This document shows positions 8,250 to 15,564 of a DNA stretch of 64,000 nucleotides, piece by piece. Made by a program: the position numbers and the translations under genes. Within the stretch, counting starts at the first letter, position 1. The number at the start of each line of letters is the position of its first letter. Where the stretch lies: NCBI GenBank assembly GCA_963751955.1, contig CAVVWM010000011.1, forward strand, positions 434,001 to 498,000. The letters run 5' to 3'. The notes below the pieces were generated by a model. The model was not told the origin of the DNA. It searched no databases and was given only the letters and a program-made list of their open reading frames with translations. This DNA comes from JABDIY01 sp963751955 (GTDB lineage: Bacteria; Actinomycetota; Acidimicrobiia; Acidimicrobiales; SZUA-35).

Positions 8250-8300
8250 GCCCGAAGGGCGAGTGAGGAAATGAACAGGAAAGCGAGAGGCCCCCGGAGG
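8250..8300. repeat. Dispersed GC-rich intergenic repeat, copy 2
   Basis: The spacer between rplS and the DUF2469 gene repeats the pattern seen at 669-726: CCCGAAGGGCGAGTG, AGGAAATGAACAGG, then GCGAGAGGCCCCCGG. In most actinobacteria lepB and rnhB occupy this spot. The repeat may mark a past rearrangement or be a mobile or folded intergenic element. Confidence 0.5.
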
Positions 8301-8315
8301 GAAAACAAAGCGGAA

Positions 8316-8663
8316 TTATTGCTCGCGCTTCTCTTTGATCTTGGCGGCCTTGCCGATCCGATCTCGCAGGTAATAGAGCTTGGCCCGTCGAACGTTGCCA
8401 CGGGTGACAACTTCGATCTTTTCGATGATGGGCGAGTGGGCCGGAAACGTACGTTCAACACCGACGCCAAAGCTGAGCTTGCGCACGGTGAAGGACTCGC
8501 GGATACTGTCGCCGCGTTTGGCGATGACAGCACCCTGGAAAACCTGGGTACGGGTGCGATTGCCTTCGATGACCTGCACGTGAACCTTCACCGTGTCGCC
8601 AGGGTGAAACTCGGGGTGGTCGTCTCTGAGCTGTTCCTGCTCGATTTTTTGCATCAGGTTCAT
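8316..8663 (-). CDS. rplS: 50S ribosomal protein L19
   Basis: L19 binds at the 30S-50S interface. The 115-residue product shows the full family pattern: FHPGDTVKVHVQVIEGNRTRTQVFQGAVIAKRGD, SFTVRK.S.GVGVERTFP.HSP.IEKIEV, and the basic RRAKLYYLRDR end. It belongs to the rpsP-khpA-rimM-trmD-rplS cluster, but in this genome several plus- and minus-strand genes lie between trmD and rplS, so it probably has its own promoter. Confidence 0.97.
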   Translation of the reverse strand: MNLMQKIEQEQLRDDHPEFHPGDTVKVHVQVIEGNRTRTQVFQGAVIAKRGDSIRESFTVRKLSFGVGVERTFPAHSPIIEKIEVVTRGNVRRAKLYYLRDRIGKAAKIKEKREQ

Positions 8664-8761
8664 GGCAATGTCCTCACGGTCAGCAGGTAGAGGCTAGCGG
8701 AACGAGCAATGGTTTCCCCACCCTCCAAATCTCCGTGCCCCCAAGTCCAGTGGCGAGGGAC

Positions 8762-9373
8762 TCACCGATCGGAGCTGCCGAGTTCCCGTGCTACAAACAC
8801 CATCCGCTGCACGACCGTGATGCCTACAACACCAGCCCATACCCACAGGATGGTCCGAGCCGAGTCCGGAAAGGAAAGCAGTATCACATAGGCAATGATT
8901 GTCTCAGAACCCTCGGCCAGACCACCTGGAAAGACGAGACTGCGCCCATCACCGGTGTGCCCACGTCGTACAGCGAGACTCGACCACGCCAGGAACGCTA
9001 CGCCATTGAGGTAATAGGTAAGGACCGTGACCAGCGCGGCAACCCGCGCCTCGGGAATTGCATACCCAACTGCGACCACCACGCCCCCGTACACGGCAAA
9101 GTCGGCCATGAGGTCCAAAAACCCCCCTAGGTCAGTCGGGCCGGCGGCACCGATGCGAGCCACCGCTCCATCCAATCCGTCAATGGCACGATTGAGCATC
9201 CAGAGCACCAGCCCGATCATCCAGTTCTCGGTGGCGATTACCCAGCACGCGCCGACCCCGATAACGAACCCCAGAGCAGTGAGCGACGTCGGTGTAACAC
9301 CTGTTGCCGCGATTCGGCTCGCAACAGAATCGAGCGGATCCTGTATATGGCGTCGAAGCGACGAATCGAGCAA
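8762..9373 (-). CDS. CDP-alcohol phosphatidyltransferase family membrane protein
   Basis: These integral membrane enzymes make phospholipids by moving a phosphatidyl group from CDP-diacylglycerol to an alcohol. The 203-residue protein has several membrane spans and the complete catalytic signature DGLDGAVAR, nine residues, then GGFLDLMAD. All Asp and Gly positions of D(x)2DG(x)2AR(x)8-9G(x)3D(x)3D are present. The acceptor alcohol cannot be told. It lies 53 bases downstream of the VTT-domain gene and is probably co-transcribed with it, suggesting a shared role in membrane lipids. Confidence 0.82.
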   Translation of the reverse strand: MLDSSLRRHIQDPLDSVASRIAATGVTPTSLTALGFVIGVGACWVIATENWMIGLVLWMLNRAIDGLDGAVARIGAAGPTDLGGFLDLMADFAVYGGVVVAVGYAIPEARVAALVTVLTYYLNGVAFLAWSSLAVRRGHTGDGRSLVFPGGLAEGSETIIAYVILLSFPDSARTILWVWAGVVGITVVQRMVFVARELGSSDR

Positions 9374-9426
9374 CGAATCCTCCGGTGTTTGCGATTCCCG
9401 CCGTTCTCCTCGTCGGGACCTTCAGA

Positions 9427-10113
9427 CTACTTTGCCAAGTCGTCGCGGCCGGCCGGCGTTTCTTCGGCCGCCTCGCCCATAACAGCGCGCAAGCGGTGGG
9501 CAACATAGAGGCTCCCTATCAGAGCCAGAGCGGCTGACACCAGTGACGCCGCGAAACCAGGACTCGAGGGATCTTCGGCACGACTGGCAAGGCTGGCGAC
9601 GATGAAGGTCCCAGGGATCATCCCAACGGCCGTTCCCAACAGGTAGCGCCCAAAACTCAGGCTCGACAAACCCGCCGCGTAGTTGAGTGCGTTGAACGGG
9701 ACGATCGGAAGCAATCGAAGCACCGTGATGGCGAGCAGACCCCGCTCTTCGATCAGCCGATCGGCGGACTCCACCCCGTTTCCGAAGAGAGCCACCGCCC
9801 CCGCCCGGCCGATCGCTCGAGAAACGGCAAAGGCCAGGCACGCCCCAATGGTTGCTCCTGTGAGAGCGGTGGCGAATCCAGTCCACATTCCGAAGACTGC
9901 GCCGGCCGCCACGGTCCCAATGGAACCGGGGAGCATGAGCACGATCAGAACCACGTAGACGAACACAAAGGCCACAGGGCCCCAGGGCGAGTCGGCCGCT
10001 GACTTCAACCATTCCATCGTGGTGTCGGTCCCGAACAGCACCAAGGCCACGGCCAACGAGGCCAGAAGAGTCAACTGCACTGCCAACCGAATGATTGCCA
10101 GCCGGCTATTCAA
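9427..10113 (-). CDS. VTT-domain (TVP38/TMEM64, DedA-superfamily) membrane protein
   Basis: The 228-residue protein has five or six predicted spans. The VTT core is visible: LPGSIGTVAAGAVFGMWTGFATALTGATIGACLAFAVSRAIGR, then RLLPIVPFNALNYAAGLSSLSFGRYLLGTAVGMIPGTFIV. The F/Y-LxR...P-x-P pattern and the re-entrant Gly-rich segments are typical. Members of the wider DedA superfamily are linked to lipid scrambling or undecaprenyl phosphate recycling. The downstream CDP-alcohol phosphatidyltransferase supports a lipid role, but that is inference. Confidence 0.8.
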   Translation of the reverse strand: MNSRLAIIRLAVQLTLLASLAVALVLFGTDTTMEWLKSAADSPWGPVAFVFVYVVLIVLMLPGSIGTVAAGAVFGMWTGFATALTGATIGACLAFAVSRAIGRAGAVALFGNGVESADRLIEERGLLAITVLRLLPIVPFNALNYAAGLSSLSFGRYLLGTAVGMIPGTFIVASLASRAEDPSSPGFAASLVSAALALIGSLYVAHRLRAVMGEAAEETPAGRDDLAK

Positions 10114-10205
10114 TAGCGCGATCCTGGCGAAATGGACCGCAACAAACCATCGGTCCGGCGGGCAAGCTCATGGAATGATCATGCCCCGAAGCGGGTTCTT
10201 TACCC

Positions 10206-11621
10206 ATGATGCATTCATTGAGGACACGGCTACGAGGCTTCGAGGAAGTAACCCGGCCAGTTGATCCCGAAACTGCGGAGGCCCTCAAGCGGCGCTGGGA
10301 TGCCCTGCCGCAGTCATCGAAGGTTCCCGGCCAGCTCATCGGTCGGAGGTCGGCGGGGTGCGAGGCAACCCACGGCGTGTTTCCCAAATGCAATTTCAGC
10401 TGCAAACCCTGTTACCACTCCGCCGACGCAAACAAAGTTCGCATCGACGGGGCACATACCCTCGAACAGATCAATAGTCAGATGGCCTACCTCCGCAAGC
10501 GACGGGGCCATGGCCAGTTTGCCCAACTCATCGGAGGCGAAGTTTCACTGCTGGACGCCCGGGACCACGGCGATGCCATCGAGGTGATGCGCAACCATGG
10601 ACGGATGCCGATGAGTTTCACTCACGGCGACTTCGACTACGACTACCTTCGAGCAGTCGTGACCGACGAGAACGACCGGCCCCGCTTCCCGTGGGTCTCC
10701 TTCGCCTGTCACATGGACACCACGATGGTCGGCCGAACGGGCATAAAGAAGCCCAAATCCGAAGCAGCTCTCAACGAGTACAGGGGTCGCTTCTGCCAGA
10801 TGTTCGATCGTCTGGAGGACGATTATGGCATTCGCTCATACCTGGCTCACAACATGACTGTGACCCCCGAGAATCTCGATCAGGTGGCTGACGTCATCAG
10901 CGAGTGCAGCGGTCAGGGGTGGCGGATGTTCAGTTTCCAACCTGCCGCATACATCGGAAACGAAAACCGCTGGGGGGACGGATACCGCCACTTGACCTCG
11001 GACTCGGTGTGGCACGAGATCGAAGCCGGAGCTGGGTCCACCCTCACCTACGGAGCGATGCAGTTTGGAGACACACGCTGCAATCGAGTGGCTTGGGGTG
11101 CGTACCTCAATGGGGAATACACACCATTGCTCGATGACCGCGAGCCACTCGACCACAAGGCTGTCGATGATCTCTTGACGGCCTTCCCCGGCAACTTCGC
11201 TCATCGGAGGCCTATGGAGACAGCGGTGCGGGTGGCCCGCAGCGTCACATCGCATCCGGCTGTTGTTCCTTCCGCAGCGGGCCTTCTCAAACGTTTTGTC
11301 GATCGAAACGGTGGCGGCATCGCCCAATCGTGGTGGAAGCTCAAGCCGGTGACATTCGTGATGCACCAGTTCATTGATGCCGCCGACACCGCAGCGGGCT
11401 GGGAACACATCAAGGCCGGAACGAGGGCAACCGAACCACCGATTCTCCAAGCGCAGGAGCGGTTGGAGGCTTGTGCGTACTCGATGGGGCATCCCGACAC
11501 CGATGAACTCGTGCCGGCGTGTGTGCAGCATGGGTGTCTCGACGCGCGCGAAAACCGTGAGCTTGCTGAACTGCTCCCTCTTCCAACCCGCCGAAAGAGG
11601 ATCAGCACCCACCAGGTATGA
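10206..11621 (+). CDS. Radical SAM protein of unknown function
   Basis: The 471-residue protein has the radical SAM iron-sulfur motif C62-NFS-C66-KP-C69 and the SAM-binding GGE (IGGEVSLL), so it should cleave S-adenosylmethionine to a 5'-deoxyadenosyl radical. Further Cys residues at the C-terminus (ACAYSMGH, VPACVQHGCLD) could hold an auxiliary cluster or substrate, as in SPASM-like enzymes, though no canonical SPASM pattern was recognised. The DddP-like gene starts 12 bases after its stop, so the two are almost certainly one operon. The substrate is unknown. No precursor-peptide gene is seen nearby. Confidence 0.78.
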   Translation: MMHSLRTRLRGFEEVTRPVDPETAEALKRRWDALPQSSKVPGQLIGRRSAGCEATHGVFPKCNFSCKPCYHSADANKVRIDGAHTLEQINSQMAYLRKRRGHGQFAQLIGGEVSLLDARDHGDAIEVMRNHGRMPMSFTHGDFDYDYLRAVVTDENDRPRFPWVSFACHMDTTMVGRTGIKKPKSEAALNEYRGRFCQMFDRLEDDYGIRSYLAHNMTVTPENLDQVADVISECSGQGWRMFSFQPAAYIGNENRWGDGYRHLTSDSVWHEIEAGAGSTLTYGAMQFGDTRCNRVAWGAYLNGEYTPLLDDREPLDHKAVDDLLTAFPGNFAHRRPMETAVRVARSVTSHPAVVPSAAGLLKRFVDRNGGGIAQSWWKLKPVTFVMHQFIDAADTAAGWEHIKAGTRATEPPILQAQERLEACAYSMGHPDTDELVPACVQHGCLDARENRELAELLPLPTRRKRISTHQV

Positions 11622-11633
11622 GACACTGGCCTG

Positions 11634-12953
11634 ATGGTTACGGACCAGGCTCCGCCAAAGCTACCTAAGATTCGGTCCAGCCTCGCAGATGCGACGTTAG
11701 AGGTACGGAGGGCTGCCACCGATCTACACCATCTCAACCTCGGTCCGGGGGAAGAACTCGAGACCGAGTGGGTGAAGGCCGGTTTGGAGTCGCCAAATCT
11801 CCATGCGATGCGCCAGTACCGCATTGATCGTGTCCGAGATCAGATGACACAGATGGGCTACGACGGCGCGCTGCTCATGGATCCGATGAACATTCGTTAC
11901 GCGACCGACAGCACCAACATGCAGGTCTGGGTGATGCACAACGGAGCGAGGTACTGCTGGGTGGGCCTCGACGGGTCGTGCATAGTCTGGGAGTTCAGTG
12001 AGTGTGAGTTCCTGGCCGCCCACAATCCGCTGGTCACAGAGGTTCGACCGGCGGTGGGCTCGAGTTTCTTCATCGCAGGTCCCCGTTGGGCAGAGCAGGC
12101 TCATCGATTCGCTGACGAAATCATTTCGGTCATCCACGACCACGCAGGTCAGGGAGCCCGAATCGCCGTAGACCAGATGCACCAGATCGGATATCAACGT
12201 CTGGCCGAAGCAGGGATAGAAGTCGACTATGCCGGCGAGCTGATGGAGCGAGCCCGAATGCTCAAAGGAGCCGATGAGATACGTGCCATGCGCCGAGCCG
12301 CTCATGCATGCCAGGCAACGATGACGGAGATGCGCGAGGCGCTCCAACCGGGCATGACCGAGCGTGAGGTGTGGGCCATGTTGCACGCGGGCAACATTCG
12401 GCGCGCCGGTGAGTGGATCGAAACCCAGATCCTCGCCTCGGGGCCCCGCACCAATCCCTGGATGCAGGAGGCGAGCAGCCGAGAGATCGAGGCCGGCGAT
12501 CTCTTGGCATACGACACTGATCTGGTTGGCGCGTACGGGATGATGGTCGACATCTCGCGGACATGGCTGGTTGGAAACGGCAACCCGACCGCCCAGCAAC
12601 GACATACTCATGGGCTGGCGGTGGAACAAATCCACCACAACACCGAGATGCTGCGTCCCGGCACCACATTCCGCCAGCTCGTATTCGACAGCTGGTCACC
12701 ACCCCACGACCAGTACCGTCGGTACTGCTGCCAATTCCACGGAGTCGGCCAGTGTGATGAGTTCCCCGATATCTACTGGCCCGAACAGTGGGACCAGTGG
12801 GGCTTCGACGGTGAGCTGCTGGCGGGAATGGTGATGACCGTGGAGAGCTACGTTGGACCTCGATCCGGGGGTGAAGGCGTGAAGCTCGAGAATCAAGTCC
12901 TCATAACCGATCGGGGCCCAGAAGTGCTCACCCCGCTCTCGCTTGCGCTCTGA
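11634..12953 (+). CDS. dddP: DddP-like DMSP lyase (M24 metallopeptidase fold)
   Basis: DddP splits dimethylsulfoniopropionate into dimethylsulfide and acrylate using an M24 'pita-bread' fold. The 439-residue product matches DddP in length and in long segments, including NIRYATDSTNMQ, LHAGNIRR.GEWIET, LASGPRTNPW and DTDLVG.YG...DISRTW. All six metal ligands reported for DddP are present: Asp 294, Asp 296, Asp 306, His 369, Glu 404, Glu 419. The Asp proposed as catalytic base (Asp 377 in roseobacter DddP) is Asp 375, in HGVGQCDE. True Xaa-Pro dipeptidases lack these DddP blocks. It follows the radical SAM gene after 12 bases. A related M24 enzyme with a different substrate cannot be excluded without an assay. 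Confidence 0.82.
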   Translation: MVTDQAPPKLPKIRSSLADATLEVRRAATDLHHLNLGPGEELETEWVKAGLESPNLHAMRQYRIDRVRDQMTQMGYDGALLMDPMNIRYATDSTNMQVWVMHNGARYCWVGLDGSCIVWEFSECEFLAAHNPLVTEVRPAVGSSFFIAGPRWAEQAHRFADEIISVIHDHAGQGARIAVDQMHQIGYQRLAEAGIEVDYAGELMERARMLKGADEIRAMRRAAHACQATMTEMREALQPGMTEREVWAMLHAGNIRRAGEWIETQILASGPRTNPWMQEASSREIEAGDLLAYDTDLVGAYGMMVDISRTWLVGNGNPTAQQRHTHGLAVEQIHHNTEMLRPGTTFRQLVFDSWSPPHDQYRRYCCQFHGVGQCDEFPDIYWPEQWDQWGFDGELLAGMVMTVESYVGPRSGGEGVKLENQVLITDRGPEVLTPLSLAL

Positions 12954-12958
12954 ACGAC

Positions 12959-13687
12959 TCAGGCCTCGTCGAACTCGATCAAGAGATCCTGGTCCTCGTC
13001 GCTCAGCCCACCACGGGCCGTGATCAGGTCGGGCCGGCGGTCGAGGGTAAGGCGGAGTGCCTGGGCTCTACGCCACCTGGCAACCTTGGCATGATCACCG
13101 CTGGTCAGAACCGCCGGAACCGACCATCCCCGATACTGCGCAGGTCGTGTGTACTGGGGGTATTCCAGTAAGCCGTCGCTAAACGATTCTTCATCGATTG
13201 ACGATGCATTGCCGAGGACACCTGGGACAAGTCTGCTAACGGCCTCGACAACGGTAAGCGCAGCAACCTCACCGCCGGCCAACACGACGTCGCCGACGGA
13301 GATCACGTCGTCGACAGCGTGATCAAGAATCCGCTGATCGATACCCTCGTAGCGACCACACAAAAGGGTGAAACCGTCAAGCTGGGCCAGCTCAGCTGCC
13401 ACGTCTTGGGTGAGTTGACGCCCAGCGGGTCCCATGTAGATAAGCGGGCGGGGGGGCCGTACCGCATCGAGCAGATCGAAGACGGGTTCGGGTTTGAGAA
13501 CCATCCCAGCACCCCCACCGAAAGGGGATGCGTCGACGGTCTGATGAACATCTCTGGTTTCTCGCCGTAGGTCGTGGGCACGCAGGTCGATCACACCCTT
13601 CGACACTGCCCGACCGATCACACCAACGTTGAACCCACCGATCACGAACTCGGGAAAGATGGTGAGAACATCGATACGCAACTTCAT
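12959..13687 (-). CDS. trmD: tRNA (guanine37-N1)-methyltransferase TrmD
   Basis: TrmD methylates G37 next to the anticodon and so prevents frameshifting. From ATG 13687 (MKLRIDVLTIFPEF, the usual start) the 242-residue protein has RAHDLR, the D-rich DASPFGGGAGMVLKPEP loop, the trefoil-knot SAM site (LLCGRYEGIDQR, SVGDVVLAGGE, PGVLGNASSIDEESF) and the LEYPQYTRP motif. An upstream in-frame start at 13750 lies in the repeat-like spacer and was rejected. It is transcribed after rimM, separated by an unusually long 110-base spacer. Confidence 0.96.
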   Translation of the reverse strand: MKLRIDVLTIFPEFVIGGFNVGVIGRAVSKGVIDLRAHDLRRETRDVHQTVDASPFGGGAGMVLKPEPVFDLLDAVRPPRPLIYMGPAGRQLTQDVAAELAQLDGFTLLCGRYEGIDQRILDHAVDDVISVGDVVLAGGEVAALTVVEAVSRLVPGVLGNASSIDEESFSDGLLEYPQYTRPAQYRGWSVPAVLTSGDHAKVARWRRAQALRLTLDRRPDLITARGGLSDEDQDLLIEFDEA

Positions 13688-13797
13688 GCTTTCGCTCGCC
13701 GGCGCTCGTTCCTCGCTCTGGGTCGCGCCAAGCTCGCTTCGCTCAATCAAAACTCAGACCTCCCCAGCCTGTTCGGTCCCGAAGCCTTCGGTCATTC
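13688..13797. repeat. GC-rich repeat-like spacer between rimM and trmD
   Basis: The spacer is filled with GCTCGC/GCTTCGCTC words (GCTCGCTTCGCTCAATCAA) and ends with a CCGAAG-C-CTTCGG palindrome. A very similar block (CTCGCTCCGCTCGATCAAG) fills the moxR-DUF58 spacer at 23715-23828. Neither codes for a plausible protein. Together they suggest a second dispersed intergenic repeat family. Confidence 0.45.
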
Positions 13798-14277
13798 CTA
13801 GTCCTCGATGTTGGTGAGGAGACCGTCGGGAACTTCGACCGTGACTGTGTTCTGATCGTGTGAGACGTAGAACGCCATTGGAACCAGAAGGCCGTTCTCC
13901 AGCTCCATCAGGTCTGATGCAGGGTTGTCGAGGACCGCCACAATCGTTCCGTGGTCGGCACCATCGGGGGTGGTCAGTCGACGTCCGATCACATCGTGAA
14001 CGAACAGCTCGCCTGTGTCTTCCAGCGGATCAGCGAACAACAACTGGCTATGTAGTTGCTCGGCCTCGTGGCGGGTGTCAACACCCACGAAGTGGATAAT
14101 CCAGCGATCCTTGTGGAGGGACGCCCGTTCTATGATCAGAACGTCTCCGCTTGCCAGGGTGAGTTCGGCGCCCCGAGTGGTGCGTTCTTCTGTTCGGTCG
14201 GTCACGAACTTGACCAGAACATCACCCTTCAGGCCGTGGGGTTTGGTAATCCGACCCACCTCGAGCTGATCGGGCAT
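13798..14277 (-). CDS. rimM: 16S rRNA processing/ribosome maturation protein RimM
   Basis: RimM helps 30S head assembly and binds S19. The 159-residue protein shows the N-terminal VGRITKPHGLKGDVLVKFVTDR domain and the C-terminal PRC-barrel (DVIGRRLTTPDGADHGTIVAVLDNPASDLMELENGLLVPM). It lies 14 bases after khpA, in the standard rpsP-khpA-rimM-trmD order. Confidence 0.95.
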   Translation of the reverse strand: MPDQLEVGRITKPHGLKGDVLVKFVTDRTEERTTRGAELTLASGDVLIIERASLHKDRWIIHFVGVDTRHEAEQLHSQLLFADPLEDTGELFVHDVIGRRLTTPDGADHGTIVAVLDNPASDLMELENGLLVPMAFYVSHDQNTVTVEVPDGLLTNIED

Positions 14278-14291
14278 CGGAAGGTCAAGAC

Positions 14292-14546
14292 TCAGTCGAC
14301 GAACTCGACTTTGCAGCTGACACCGTCTGTACTGCCAGCTGCATTCACGATTGTGCGGATTGCCGAGGCGACACGACCGCGGCGGCCGATCACACGGCCC
14401 ATGTCTTCACCGTTCACCGACACGTCGAAGCGGACCGCCTTGTCGCCGTCGACGGAGGTCTCGATGGAGACCTCGTCTGGGTGGTCGACTATCGAGGTAC
14501 ACAGATGGTTCAGAACCGCATAGGCCTTCGGTGCGAGATCGCTCAC
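14292..14546 (-). CDS. khpA: KH-domain RNA-binding protein KhpA
   Basis: The 84-residue protein is a single KH domain with the RNA-binding loop GRVIGRRGRVASAIR (GxxG = GRRG). In Gram-positives KhpA partners KhpB/EloR in RNA binding and cell-wall growth control. Its ATG overlaps the rpsP stop by four bases, the arrangement conserved across actinobacteria. Confidence 0.93.
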   Translation of the reverse strand: MSDLAPKAYAVLNHLCTSIVDHPDEVSIETSVDGDKAVRFDVSVNGEDMGRVIGRRGRVASAIRTIVNAAGSTDGVSCKVEFVD

Positions 14547-14872
14547 GCTGTTGCCTTCTCTGCTTCGGCCTCAGCCGCTTTGGCGGCCGCAGCGGCAATA
14601 ACCTCGGGGGTCTTGCCAGATTTGAAATCGCTCCATGCGCCCGAGACTTCAAGGAGCTTCTTCACACGATCGGAGGGCTGCGCACCAAGCCGCAGCCAAT
14701 GAACGGCCTTAGCTGAATCGATGCTGATCTCCGACGGTTCTGACCGGGGGTTGTATGTCCCGACGATTTCGATGAACCGACCGTCACGGGGTGAACGAGC
14801 GTCAGCAGCAACGACACGATAGGTAGGTTGCTTCTTCTTGCCCATGCGCATCAGGCGGAGACGAACAGCCAC
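14543..14872 (-). CDS. rpsP: 30S ribosomal protein S16
   Basis: The 109-residue product has the S16 pattern MAVRLRLMRMGKKKQPTYRVVAADAR, DGRFIEIVGTYNP, then AVHWLRLGAQPSDRV. An Ala/Glu-rich tail of about 25 residues (AAAAAKAAEAEAEKATA) extends beyond the conserved core, common in actinobacterial S16. It is the first gene of its minus-strand operon; the 148-base spacer to 15021 should hold its promoter, but no clear hexamers were picked. Confidence 0.96.
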   Translation of the reverse strand: MAVRLRLMRMGKKKQPTYRVVAADARSPRDGRFIEIVGTYNPRSEPSEISIDSAKAVHWLRLGAQPSDRVKKLLEVSGAWSDFKSGKTPEVIAAAAAKAAEAEAEKATA

Positions 14873-15020
14873 GGTGGTGATTTCCTTCAGATAAGGGACT
14901 AATGAGGCCCGAACAGGGCGACCTACGAGGGTACAGCGACATTCACGCCGCTCCTACGCTGAGAGAGCTGACCGAGCGAGTGTTTCTCAGGTTCGGTAGC
15001 CGTGGGACCATACTGCCGTT

Positions 15021-15500
15021 GTGAACAACGACGAACTCCTCACTCGGGCCCTATTGAGTGCCATGGCCGCAGTAGTTGCGTGGTTGGCGTGGATCATCAC
15101 AGGGGTCATCGGCTCCAGATCTCTATCGATTCCGAGCACCGCGGTGCTCAGTGGAACCGCCATCGTGGTGGTGTTTTTCATCTGTCGCGCCCTTCGTGGC
15201 TCGACGCATCTAAGCGACCAGGGAGAGCTGGTGCGGGCGATCGCGGCCTTCGGGGGGTTCGGTGCGGTCGCGATTGTTCTCTTCGTTGCTGACGCCCCCG
15301 AGTTGGTGGTGCGCGTACTTGCAACGGCCAGTCAGATGGGGTGCGGCATGTTGCTCGGGTTCAGAACGCGTGCGGTCATCGGCGGACTGGCTCTCGCAAT
15401 GGGCCTCAGTGCAATCGACACCCCGTTCTATGGAATTGTCCTGCTGTCGATTCCAGCCACCGCCTATCTGGAGCGAAACCCGCCAGACTTCCTGCGCTGA
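15021..15500 (+). CDS. Small polytopic membrane protein, unknown
   Basis: The 159-residue protein is mostly hydrophobic with four or five predicted spans (MAAVVAWLAWIITGVIG, TAVLSGTAIVVVFFICRAL, AIAAFGGFGAVAIVLFVA, AVIGGLALAMGLSAI, GIVLLSIPATAYL). No family was recognised and no catalytic motif is visible. GTG 15021 is used because it directly precedes the first span. It sits between divergent rpsP and ffh and may share a promoter region with rpsP. Confidence 0.6.
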   Translation: MNNDELLTRALLSAMAAVVAWLAWIITGVIGSRSLSIPSTAVLSGTAIVVVFFICRALRGSTHLSDQGELVRAIAAFGGFGAVAIVLFVADAPELVVRVLATASQMGCGMLLGFRTRAVIGGLALAMGLSAIDTPFYGIVLLSIPATAYLERNPPDFLR

Positions 15501-15564
15501 CTGCTGATCTCGCAGCGCCTCAGCCGACCCCAGCTGCGCCGACGAACCGATAGCCTGAAGGCTC

